Positions 13,825-26,700 of a stretch of DNA of 64,000 bases are shown in pieces. Every line of letters starts with the position of its first letter. Position 1 is the stretch's first letter. This DNA comes from Stenopsyche tienmushanensis (lineage: Eukaryota; Arthropoda; Insecta; Trichoptera; Stenopsychidae). The stretch spans positions 434,001 through 498,000 of the forward strand of contig WACJ01000084.1 of NCBI GenBank assembly GCA_008973525.1, written 5' to 3'. Below the pieces are notes generated by a model. That model was not told where the DNA came from. It ran no database searches and was given only the letters and a program-made list of their open reading frames with translations. The translations under genes and the position numbers were made by a program.

Positions 13825-14065
13825 TAAATGGGTGGTTCTTCTGATTCAGATAATGTTATGGAAATTGAATTGTGTATGCCGGAAAATAACGCAGAGCAAC
13901 ATAATATAGAAAATCCGTTACACAAATTGTCTAAGAAATGAACAGGAAACAAGGCAAAAAAAAAAAATATGGGAATATTGTACGGCTAAAGAAAATTCGC
14001 TCTTGATGTTTCGGAACTCCCATCTAAACTTTTGGAATCAACGACCCTATTCTATTTTCTGGATG
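13825..14065 (+). pseudogene. Degenerate coding patch, possible transposase N-terminus
   Basis: A short frame starting near 13829 reads GGSSDSDNVMEIELCMPEN and stops at about 13940. After a run of A, another frame reads FALDVSELPSKLLESTTLFYFLDD before stopping near 14070. An acidic, serine-rich start followed by an F..FFDD-like segment resembles the start of piggyBac-type transposases, but no catalytic motif follows. Treat as a low-confidence fossil. Confidence 0.2.
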
Positions 14066-14312
14066 ATTTAATCCTATAAAATGTTTTTAATGAGGTCATG
14101 AAAGGCATAATCCCTAACCGTAAATTGATCGAAATAGACCAAATACAATTTTAGGAAGATAAATAATATAAAGGACACATTAACATTGCCATGCGTATTG
14201 ATGAAACAAATTTAAAGATATTGCTTAATATTTCTAAGAGTCAATGCGACTAATTAGATACGAGGTTAAACGATTTAAAATTATTTTTTCCTTCATAGTT
14301 AATAATATTTTA

Positions 14313-14420
14313 CTCTGTGGTTAAGCGCTTGGACTTGTAACTCAATTATCTTGAGTTCAAATCTACAAGGGGTATGGCTGGCGGCCATATTTTTAAAAAT
14401 ATACAAACGCCATGAAAAAT
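14313..14420 (+). repeat. tRNA-derived SINE
   Basis: An RNA polymerase III type 2 promoter is visible: A box GTGGTTAAGCGCTTGG at 14317-14332 and B box GAGTTCAAATCT at 14353-14364, with spacing expected of a tRNA head. It is followed by GTATGGCTGGCGGCC and a CGCCATG tract. The element at 51227-51345 has the same order (A box, CTCA, B box, GGCTGGCG, CGCCATG), so the two are copies of one family. Not a functional tRNA: the cloverleaf does not close. Confidence 0.7.
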
Positions 14421-17400
14421 TATGTCAAAATGGTTGGAATTGGTCCCATAAAAAATATTGCTGAAAGTCACCTAAAAAAATCAATAGATTGGTAATATAA
14501 ACTTGAAAAATTGTTGCTAATTAGCTATTAAAAGATTCAACTAATCACATATGTTTAAAAGATATATATTAATTAATACTGTAGCACGTAGCTGTATTTA
14601 TAAGAAACTTTAAAATGATAAGATAATATGGAATCTTTTGAAGTGTTTCAAAAGCTTCCACGAACGATCGTCCATCATATTGATTGATATCATACAAAAA
14701 TTTAAACAACAGTATGAAAGAAGCTTAATCTCGTGATATGACTAGTAATTTTATTTCGACGAAGATTAACGCAATTTACTCAAACTTCTTGTTCTTATAT
14801 ATTCCCTAACGTGATTACATTTTTTCCTGTTTTCTTATGAGATAACGTCGGATTTTCGCCTCCCTCCTGAAAAATGTTTCACGTGACGGGATCGTAAACA
14901 TTTGAGGGTTCAGGAGGGATTTTCCGGTTTTCGAATGTCAATATGATTCAGTGGTACATCCGCTTCCGCAGATACACGATAAGACTTTCAGAAAGAAGGG
15001 ATACGGGGAATGTCGTTCAGACACTTTAGCGTGACTTTGGAATACTTGAGCAAAGAATTCGACTCGAAACGAGGGATTTAAGTTCTGAGCAAACTTTCTT
15101 CAGAGTCTGAAACGTAATTTGATCGATTTGAAAGAAGATTTCAACATGTTATCTATTGGAAACAATTTATGTGATCTTCTTCTTCAAATAAGTTTCAAGA
15201 TGAAAATAAGCGAAACAATAATATTTACAGATTTTTACAAAATGCGTCGATCGATCATATTTTTCTTCGTTGAGTCATCAGATCGAGGACTAATATCAAA
15301 AGACACTCGGTTGATGTTGTTGTTAACCTTTCACGTTGAACCTTGGATTTGGTCACAAATACGTTTTATGTAATTATTGAAGGATTTCGCTTTGTGGATT
15401 TACATACAAATTAAGGATTGGGACAAGCCATATAACTTTGATAATGTTCAAATGGCCTCAATTCCGAGTAATTGAAGTGTTAATTAATTTGAATGAAAAA
15501 GACTTTGAATAATATAGACCAGGGGCTCGTAACATATGTGCTTATTACTATTTATTATATTAAATAGTAAAAATTGAATTAAATTAATAATTACAGTTAT
15601 TTCGTAACAATACATTGATACAAAATGTAATGTTATGAATAATTATAGCAAATTTGGGGGACTAATTCCATCCATGGAAGCGAATGGGATCATAGATTTA
15701 ATTTCACAAATTGAGTCAATTATTAAGGTGGGTAATTATTTGAGAGGTAAATAATAAGAAAAGAAATGTACCTCTTTTTTATATATTTCGAATCTCCTGT
15801 CGGACTCATGGACGCGGAATGACTGCCGGTGCCTTGGTGATGCTCCTTGTGAGCATCCTTCGTCTAGTGCTGTCAATGCGCGATGTTGGGCCATGCATTA
15901 CCATCGCTTCGTTAGAGATTGTTTGCACTTTCAGATTTTTTTACTTAGTTTTCTGTTGTGTTAGCTGCCAAACGAATTAATCCAGGTATGAACTAAAATG
16001 ATGACGTTTGTGTGTTACCGCCTCACGGTACAATCCACTGAAGACCAAACACTTCGCAAATACATAAAAAATCGGCTGTTGTAGTACTTTATTTATCTTA
16101 GCAACCGCCAGACCAATATGCGCCAACATGGTGCATACGTTAAACATCTCGCATAACAAATTGCGTACACAAACAATACTTTTACTATGCTTGTGTTATT
16201 TTTGCAAGTGCAAATAATAAGTTGATATAATTTTATCGCAATCAGATGAACGGTATGGCAGCATTAAATACGAACAAACAAACATTGATTTTTAAATATT
16301 AGATACCAAAATGAATATCAAATTTATTTGTAAAAATATTGTTTATTATTTTCGATATCACATTGAAAAAAAAATGATATACTTTCAAATTATAAAATAA
16401 GGGTTTATTGAACGATTTAATCGATCAATCGATAAATTGAAAATTACATTTTGTCTATATTGATTTGAATACTTTTGATCCTTAATATAAATAGTATTTA
16501 TACTGCGGAATTCATAATATCGCTTATTCAAGCAAAATTATAATGCAAGAAATAGAAATAAGGATGATAATTTAGTATAATATATAAGGATATAATTCAT
16601 AGAATAAAAATGTTGATACCTATCTCAACTTAATCTCGAACGAGTTTCTATTCACAAAACTGTTGAGAACCATTGATATGTATTATAATATATGTATAAA
16701 AGGGATTTAATATACTCGTAATCGAACGGATTAAAATCCGACTGTGTACCGAGCATTGGATAAATAATGGGTCTGTTTAATTAATATACGGATTAATTTT
16801 TATTTGGTGTACTACTAAAGGATTATTTGCTCAATTTTAAAAATTCGAATTGACTTTTATGCGAAAAATGTAAAAATACATATTTTTAAAACGTCCGCTA
16901 TACACTGTACTCCTATAAGCGTGTGTAAAACATGCTAACGTGTTAAATGAATTCCTCGCGAAGGATTCCTAAAATTAAATAAGGGAAAATTATTATAGCA
17001 ATGGTAATTTGTGTCAGACTGTGGGATAATTCTTGGAATTATAAAGTTTAAGGATTAAATGCATATTAAAAAATAAAATTTCAATGTTCCGATAAAGTTG
17101 CGTTATCGAAAATACACACGATCTTTCATTATGTTTCATAATTAAAGGCTCAGCACTCTTACAGTTTAATTTTACACTTGTTTCTACAAAAATATAATTT
17201 TTTATTTAATAAAAGTTCTAATTTATTAGCCAATTCCAAATCTACATTGATTTTGGCAAATTTTATGGATTGAGCATAATTAATAAATTAATTGATAATG
17301 GATCTTTAAACAATTTGTATCCTCAATACAGTAAATGATCATTTAAATCAATTTTTAAGAATTTTATTAGGGTCTTATGGAATGGAATTAAATGAAGACC

Positions 17401-17638
17401 ATCTATAGAGTTTAATTGTGTAAGAGTCACAGAGACATCTATCAAGAGATGGGCTTAGTGGCTTTTCCGCCAATTAACCCTTTGCCCATTTCTTGTTTTT
17501 GGTTTTATGCGGCTTGTTGATGCTACTCGTATTTAAGCAAAATATATTAAGCGATTTGAGCAACTGCTGAAGATAAATCTGTATGTTGTATTCTAAAGAT
17601 AAATTGATTTACTCAAATAATTGCTCTTTTTGTTTCAG
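14421..17638. other. Non-coding stretch before the first visible receptor exon
   Basis: No gene supported. A slightly GC-richer patch at about 15795-15930 holds a perfect hairpin, GATGCTC-cttgt-GAGCATC (15839-15857), but no coding frame. The last 20 bases are the pyrimidine-rich acceptor of the exon at 17639. Confidence 0.55.
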
Positions 17639-17729
17639 GTCTACCGAACGACATAAGCGTCTATTGGCATCAATATCCATATGGCATGGGAGTTGGATTC
17701 TGCAAACTAAGAGCTTTATTATCAGAGGC
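17639..17729 (+). CDS. CapaR: CapaR exon: end of TM2, first extracellular loop, start of TM3
   Basis: The exon follows a pyrimidine-rich acceptor (ttttgtttcag, ending at 17638) and ends before a consensus donor gtaagt at 17730. The first two bases complete a Gly codon begun in the missing upstream exon. It encodes [14 protein letters not shown], then [13 protein letters not shown]. The W.QYP motif in loop 1 and the cysteine at 17701-17703, which pairs with an ECL2 cysteine across the family, are hallmarks of CAPA/pyrokinin/neuromedin-U receptors. The exon is 91 nt and ends in phase 2. Its short length and the loss of the upstream partner mean it would be missed by simple open-frame searching. 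Confidence 0.85.
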
Positions 17730-20700
17730 GTAAGTTCTATACTCAAAGACATTATTCAATATTTTGTAATCGAATCGATTGAATGTCGAATCTTCAGCAT
17801 GGAAATTGATTCGAAATACGGATGTTTGTTCTTGATTTTTAAATGATATTTACACGTGCCTGAAGTGTTAATTTCCAATTAACTTCGCCATTGAAATGCT
17901 GCGCCATTGTTTGCACAAAGCGTCGAAATTAATCCGAGGCATTTAGTAGACAAGCGTCAATCTTCGTTAAAATATTTGGAAAACGTGTGAAAATCAACTG
18001 AGGAATTTATTTAATTTTCCAAAGTAATATCCCGAAAACATAAATCAGGAATCCATTAGAAGATGCGACATTCTACGATCATAAATTCTAGATTCTGCAG
18101 CACTATCAGGATCATATTTCAAACCAAAGTCATTTTAAATCATATTGAATGGGATACCTTATAAATGAACAACAAACGTACTGAAATAAATATGTCATGG
18201 CATTTTAATGATCGTTCACTTTGATGATTATATTTTCTGCTTGAAATGATTGCTTCTGACGTATATGTGCTTGATGGATCATTTCCAAGTTTATTGTTTG
18301 GCTTTTTCAATTTGGTAAATATTATGGGGTGGCCATTAAAGCAGAGTTGTTATATTTTATACGGCGTGATGTTTTTTCCCAAAATTACTTCCAGATTATC
18401 ATTAGGGGATGATCTTTTAGTGAATTAATTTTATTAACAACAATCGAAGAATGAACTTCGACATCAATATTATTTGATTCGAACTACAAATATTTTTTAA
18501 ATATATAATTTGAAAGAAATAATTTGTAGTTAGTTAATAGTTTTTTTAATGGTCTTTTAAATATACAAATGGTGTAATTATCATCTTTGATATCCAGTTA
18601 TGAGAACAGGTCATATTCATATCAGTTAGATCAAACGATCACCCTCTCATACACCCGATATTGAAGGTATATTAGTACACGCAACCCAACAGAAAAATTT
18701 AGAAATGTAGAACAAAATATAAATATTATGTCATGGTTATCACTTAAATATAAAGTGTATAGTAAGCCTGTTTTTGAAAAAAATAGTCAACTTTATTCAC
18801 TGCATTTTATTATATAGTTCAATGTCATATTTTTTGTATAGAATATTCGACTTATTTTTTATTTATTATAGTTGCATAAAATATATTAACATAATCCTAT
18901 TTGGATCTATTCCAAGCTCTTATAATATAAAGTAAGATAAGTCTAGCAATCAAGTCCACAACATAAAAATGAATTCCATGAATATTCTCCAAGAAAACCC
19001 CATATAAAAATATTTCAGGGCATACTGCGCAAAGTTTCACATTCCATAATTGTGCTAAATGACTGGGGTCTGACTTGCGAGAGCAATATCTTCGCCTTTA
19101 GCATTCTGAAAGTTTCCTTCACCATATTTTCGACTGATTGTCGCCAACAAGCACAAGAAGCGATGAATTTAGGTGGAAACTTTCAGCCAACATTTACGCC
19201 ATAATTGGACACACTTAGTGTTGAGTTTGAATATACTTCCTGCGTGCCGAAAAGTACCCAACAATTCTTTTTCATATACCATTTTATGGCCGAAAATATT
19301 TATAGACTACGTTATATGTGAATAAATGCTTGGGTCGTTGGTCGTAACAATGTCTTCGTTTATAATGTCATATATCAATTTGGACGTGAGGGTTGTATGG
19401 GGACGAGATCCCACCATGATATATAAAAGGGTGTCGAAAACATATTTTGCATTTGTCGATTATCTTAATGACACTAAGCAGTAAATCGATATTTTTAATC
19501 GGCAATAATTCTTACTAATTGGCATTTCATTACAATGTAACCCATATCTGCCTACTGACCTACATATAGGATAACATGTTTGCGTGTTTGTGTCATTGAC
19601 GATAATAAGTAAATTTGATATTAATATCAACGAGAAATTTACATCATTGTATGCTCGTTATAACCGTGCTTCACAAAAATACACAATGCCAATAGTATAT
19701 ATTAGTAATATAGGAGATACTTTAAAAAAACAAATTAAAAAATAATTCTGTACTAGCATATTTATAAAAAAAATGGGATAAGGGATTAATATTGCGGTTC
19801 TTTCTTTTGGTATCGCTTATATACTATTTTTTTTAAAAATATTTTTATAAAAAAACATTATCTTGTCATGTCTTCACTTCATATTTGATTTTCGAATATA
19901 AATTTATATGGACTCACTCATACAAAAAAATATCTAAAATAAAGTAGTGTACTTGGTTTCTATTGTAGCTAGAACATTTTTGTTTTCACCACCTAAATCA
20001 AATTGTATGCCAGTCGATGAAGAAAGGCCTTTATTCACGCACTACAAAATTTACGGATCGGATATAACAATCGAAGCATACAAACACGTTAAAAACCCTT
20101 CAAACTCTGCGTACATATACACGTTTTAAAATAAATGAATATTTGATTTGAAAGCCCCATTGAAAAAAGTTTCTCCGTTGTAAAAATATAGTATAATATT
20201 GCGCCCTTTTATATGGGGCGAAAATTTGTATTTAAAATGAGGGGTTGAGTCATTTTAATTTCATACGAAATGTGTCGTTTATTATAACGACCCTTTGGAG
20301 GGAAGTTTCAAACTTTTTTTCTGTCCATCGTTATTTTAATGCTGTGGTCTTATAAGGATTTTTATAAATCTTTAAAAATATCCAAATATACATACGCAGA
20401 TTGTAGCTTGAAAACTTTTCAATGAACGTGGATTTCAAGCATATACATTATCATTTAGTTTGCCAGTAAAAATACTTCATTGAAAATATGCAGATTAGTA
20501 ATTATTCAGGATATATCCAATCTAAATTGATATAAAATGTATTTCAGCTTAATTAATTATGCTGTGCGACTTTATTACATCTTAGAAATCCCTGCATATA
20601 AAATTGCCAGTTCCGAGCTTCCTTTGTAAGCTTTCATGGATTTATATCAATTAAATCGAGCTTTTGTATTTATATTGAAACAATATGCTGTATGTTTCAA

Positions 20701-23700
20701 TTACCTGCAGCGCAAATTTGTAACAGTAATAAAATAGGGCCGATGTCGAGCCTTTTACGTGACAGGGTGTAAAAAGAAATGTGGCAAGCTCATACACGTG
20801 TTTTGACACTAATGCATTATGGCAAAGGGCTTTTTTATTTTTGACTTGGAGATAATGGAATATTTTTCCGTCTAAAATCCATTGTCGTTGCATACTATTT
20901 ATTAAAAAAAATATCCTTTATTAAGTTTGGCAATTTATAAATACTGGGGGTGTATTTTAACGACTTTCAAATCGATTTCAACTTCTGGAACGACCCGAAA
21001 ACTTCAACGAAGGGCGAAGAAAGTTTATATTAATTAATTAAATCAGGGCGAAATTTCACTAAGGGTGCGCTCATTGATTGCCCGCCAAAAAAACCTCATC
21101 GTTAAAAATATTTAATACCTCTTATATAATTTGTTATTTAAAAACGCAATACAATTTCGATCCGAAGGCTATTCAAAGCCATCGAAATTGTTGATTCAAA
21201 TACTTTTCATTTGCTCAGTCAATAAGAATGTAATGTTCAGATGTAGATCAAGTATTGTTGATTTTGTGAATAGATCATCCCATCTCAGTAGTTGATTAAA
21301 ATTGCTGTTCCATTAAAAAATACTGACTATTAAAGATACAATATGAGACATTGATCATATTATTTTGTAATAAAAATTTAATGTAATATCCATGGCGTCA
21401 CTATTTTATGCAAGGTAATCGCTATTAAAAGCTTGTGGTGAAATTATCTTTCCTTGTTTTATGTATTGTACATTTACACTATTTAAAAATTTTACAAAAA
21501 TGCGCATGAACTTTTGGACTGACTTGATATAATAGTTAGGAACTGTTTTATGACTGGTGGTTAGAGAGTTTGTTTGACGTTATAAATAATATCACACTTG
21601 ATATCCATCGTATATTATTCTAATAATAATGTTTGTATTTATTAATATATATTCAAGAGTTATTTGATCACATCCTGAAATATTATTTTTGTGGATACGT
21701 GCCTCGTACTTTTACTTACCACCCTACGCTACGCTAGAATCTATTCTGAGAAATGAATGTTCCCATTATTAGAAAGAAAATATTGGAGTTGGTGAGATAA
21801 AGAAGGCCGCCGAATAAATTCCAGAGATGTAGTAGAACAGTTAAATCGAATATGACAAAAGCACGACACATTTCCGCAGGTCCTTACAATAACAATGGTT
21901 GTGTGGGAGGCTTTAGATAAAGGCGCCTTCGATTGTTGTACATGGCCTGGGGCCGTTGGATTATAATGGCATCAAAGGCGTGCTACATTATCGATCACCA
22001 AAATAATCTTGGCCCTAGAAAATGTTTTATTTGAAGACTATTTTTAAATATTTTTCTGCATTTTCTCAGGTCCTCGTACGTGTCTGTGCTGACTATAGTG
22101 GCATTTTCAATGGAGAGGTATCTAGCGATATGTCATCCTCTACATTTGTATACGATGTCTGGTCTACAGAGAGCAGTCAGGATAATAGCAACTTTGTGGT
22201 TGATATCGCTCCTCTTCGCTGCGCCATTCTTCCTTGAAACCACAGTACACCAACTACTCACCTACCCACCAAGTAAGTAGATTGCTTGCAAATATTAAAT
22301 TTAGCTTCTATAATAAAATTGAAAATTTGTAAATAATGAAAAATTATGTTTAATCCAGTTCAATATGAAAGTGAAAAGCATACTAGGACGCTATAATGCA
22401 TATTGATTCTTCAATGTGCGTATTTAAACTAGGCCAGTCTGATGTTTTTCTAAAATCTGCTTATCTAACATATTTTTGATTAACTTGCTATCAAAAATCT
22501 GTCCAATTTATGTAGAAATATTTAAATAAGGATTCTTATTGTAAAAAATCTTAAAGAAGAAAAAAACTGCTTTAATATTTCACTTTGAATTCAAAATTTT
22601 GGAGATTATAAAAAAATGTATGAAAAATAGCTCTGCCTCATAGGTAAATATATATTGATCAAAAATAGTTAATGTTTGTTCGGTATTCATCAACAAGGTA
22701 ATATAAAATTCTTAGAAAACTTCAAAGAGATAATACAGTTAAATTTGCATCATTTGCGATTTTATTATACAAAAAATCTTCAGTAGAATAATGTGTTAAC
22801 ATATTACATGTTTCGTTCTTAAATTTTCATGATGCTAGAACGTACATTACACAGTTTATGTTCTATTTTATGACGAAATGCTTTTCACGCAACTTCTCCG
22901 AAACTTAAGCAAAGTAAGTAAGCACTGCGCTTTTAATACTATTTCTGTGTAAATGACAACTCCTTGAGGAAATTTAATCTTTAAGCTTTGCAAATTATTA
23001 CAAATAAAGATAAAGCTGCTTAAACTCTACAAATAGCTTATTGGATCGTGAGAAAAATTTCAATTGGGAATTAGAATGGAAATATCATATCACACCAGGA
23101 AATGTTTCTTGAGTCTCCTGCATAAAGTGCTTTCCACTCCATTACATTGTAAATCCGTGGTAAAAGCACTGCTCTTGCAATTGAGACTCACTTCTATTTT
23201 GGTCTTTTATATTATTTGTGATTTTTTCATATTATCAGTAATTCCGACTGTGGGTATGCTGACGGTGATTATTTGTGCTTAAAAGCTATATATACATATC
23301 AAATGGCAATTTCAAAGTTTTCCCCATGATTCAGTTATTTTGCGGTACACCGGTTTTACAATTCGATTAGGATTTAGTTCCTTGGAGCAAACATAATAAA
23401 TGCGTCAACCATGCCTTAAGTGACTTATCTATACTAAGCTTTGAAGAAGAGCCTTGGCAATACGATTTGAATTTTCAAGTCTATAAATCTCATTCAAAAG
23501 ATGAACACGGTACAAACATGATAAAAGATTATCCCAGCATTCAGACAAGAACTGGTTAATTATTATTGATGTAAATCCTTCTTGAGAGATTTTACTAGGA
23601 ATGCCATTTTAAAATTGTAACTTTGAATGGATGATTTTAAAATATTGTAAGATCTTTATTAAACAGTAGGTTATATATCGAATTGAAATATAGTGCTTAT

Positions 23701-26700
23701 GTCTTAACAATGTAAAATTTTAATAATTTAAAAATAATATGTGGTTCATTTAAAGACATTTTACGCATGATGATTTATTAATTAAGAAGAAAAGTTTATG
23801 CGATTGAGATTAATTTGAAGGTAAATGTGCCCAAAATCATGACCTGGATAAGTCCCAGATTTTAATAACTACGCTGCTTTAAATCAATTCTAAAATTATA
23901 TAATAGTTGAGGTTGTTTTAAAAAAATATTTCTGAAATTTAAAAAAATTGTTATAATTATTGCCAGTTAATTGAAATTGTCATCGATATATAAGCATCGG
24001 TTTCAATTTAATGAAGTTATCTAAAGTCACATTTTATTAAAGATCTACTGAAATAAGGGCAAAAGTAAGTCCTAAGTTTTTCCTTAAATTAAAAAAAAAT
24101 CGGGAAAAAAATCTTCCCAAATGATTTAAGTTTTCTTAAAGACTTTTGAAGAAGTCTGCATTTCTTGAGGTTTAATCTCAAACTGGAGATTCAATTCGAA
24201 TTGAATTTTTTCTACCCAGATTGAGATCAGTTAGAGCTAAGGGAATAAATTTCAAGTCGCCCACAAACGATAAAATCCCATGAGCCTTAATTCGAAACCC
24301 ATTTTATTCACAATGTGAAATTCAGTCACACCAAGGCGGACAGCAAATCCTTGTCCGCGTTTGAAAATATCTAGCTCCATTATTACAAAAATACATTATA
24401 AGTTGAGAAAATATCATCTTAATACAGCCAATAAAATTGAAAAATATGGTAGTTGCAAGTTGCAACAGTATGCAATGTGCAATTATGCAACGAAACGTGA
24501 AACCGCATACGTGTAAGTTGAGAAACAATGAAACGTAGTACAGTCTTCTCTGGGGTAATATGTTAACATGTCTTTTAAATATGAAAGCTTGCATTTCGAA
24601 ACCCAAGCTGAATGAATAGTTCATTAATTAATTTTAGTTGTTAATTGAATTAAAATTTTGATGTTATATATTATTTAATATGGATTCTGCTGACAGAGAG
24701 AAATTTCATTTCATGCTTTTGAAACTTTAATCAAAACTGTTGTGATATTCATATGACTAGTTGTTAAATTTAGATAACTTATTTGATTTAAATTTAATAA
24801 AAAGGTGGGACATTAAATTATATAACATGGTCCAATATGATCCAAAGACAGCTTCTTAATTTAAGGATCTTGGTGTGCTAGATGAAAGATCGTTATAATT
24901 TAGTTTTATAGAGCTAAGCACGTGTGAATTTTTTTTAATTTTTAAGATTTTTTCAGTAGATAGTTTTTCATTTAAATAATTTAACTATTAGGCCGAGTCT
25001 AGATATATCTTTTTATGATTTTAATGATGAATGCTTAACAATTGCATCGTTTCCATCTATTGATTTTCATTCACTTGCATCAAATTTGCTTCTTTAGTTT
25101 CTTATTTCGCCAATAATCCATGAATATCGTAGAAATATATATTTTTATCACAAATAGACCAAGGAAGTTCTACTATTGGATCCATTTTGTTTTCAGCTGG
25201 CTCGTTTAGTTTTACACGTCCAACTAACTATGTCCATTTGGCATTTTTCCAGCATGCATTCAATATTAACGATATTATTTTCTATGATGATAAAGTTATA
25301 AAGTTAATGAATCTGAAAATCATAAATAATATCTATGTATCTAAAATTTAAAAATTCATCCTCAATCTTATTCAAAATTTATTATATTGATTCCCCGATG
25401 TATACATTCCATTGATTCTAATATTAATATTAAATATAATTTACTCTCGAACAACGTTTTGGTATTCAATAAAATTGACTAATATTATATTTTAGAAGTA
25501 AGAAAACATTGTATAGTAATTTTAGAGTAGAATATGTTTCAGCATATTGTGTATGTAATTTACTGAAAAGTTTTGAAAATCGAAGATAAGATTTTGATGT
25601 TTTAAAAAAGATATAATATATATCTTTAAATTACAAGTGCTATAATGAATCTCAAAAAGATTCATTTCATGATATGGTGAATTTGTTGAGAAAAAATTAT
25701 TAAAAATTGCTTATTACCCTTAAAATGACCCCTTAAGTTATACCCCCCCCCCCATTCTATCGGGCCGTATGTTATTTGAATTGTTATTATAAATGTTTGG
25801 ATATTATTTTTTTACCGAAAAGCATCCAAATAATTCTGTAATTATTTTGCAACTGATCTTATGTTACAAGAGTTAGAGTGGTGTGTAAAAGAGAAGGTAT
25901 ATTAATGATGAGAATATTAAACAGATGGGGTCCTCATATACTTCCTTGGGATACGACAGGACGAATAGGTTTTGGAAATAGATTTGGTGAATTATAACCG
26001 AGAAATATTCATACTGAAGACACGCTCATAATTATATGTATGAGATGCGGCGGTAAGAAATGTTTGATTACCTTAAGAATGTCTATACGAAGTCGAAATT
26101 ATTTCCAGAGCCAGTGAAACGGATCCTATACATTTTTTCGTATTAAAACCTTTGCTATACCTTCAGTAATGATAATATTATAGATGATGTACTTTTTTCC
26201 TTAATATTTTAATCAAAATAATCTTGCCTGAAAGTGTTTCGAAATGATATTATTCGTATTATTGAACCTTGAGGAAGAAACTTTTCTGTCTTATTGTGTT
26301 TATAACTCTATGATAATATACCGCGTTGATCATCATATATTACTATTATATAATAGACATTGTAGATCATTGACTATTTGGTTATTAAGAAACAAGACTT
26401 GGTTTTTTCGGGAAATTGAACGAAATTGCGCCTTTGGAGATGAATATTTCAAATGACAGTTACTATGATAAAAGAGGACATGGTTTTCATAGATACATAA
26501 TAAATCGATAGTGATAGAATATTGAGTCATAGCACTGCTTTCTTCAGTATAATACCAGAATGCAGTGGCGTAAAGATATAAGATGGAGATATTTTATGGA
26601 AAAAAATAATTGTAGGGTGGATTTCGTTATTAAATTAAGTTACATCAATAGTTTCATTGTTTAATAGCTACACTTCTACTGAATTTGATTTGTGGTTTGG

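Larger units (their letters stand above)
5525..14312. other. Non-coding AT-rich stretch, presumed upstream intron or flank
   Basis: No supported gene. It contains one copy of an unidentified dispersed repeat (10368-10475), a small hairpin (8158-8174), and near 13825-14065 a short patch that keeps coding character but is broken by stops. Open frames near 8746-9183 and 10807-11034 have no family resemblance and unremarkable composition. Confidence 0.55.

Noticed and set aside
22022..22237. Alternative frame across the TM3-TM4 exon
   Set aside because: Shadow of the receptor exon 22070-22272, whose frame carries [10 protein letters not shown].
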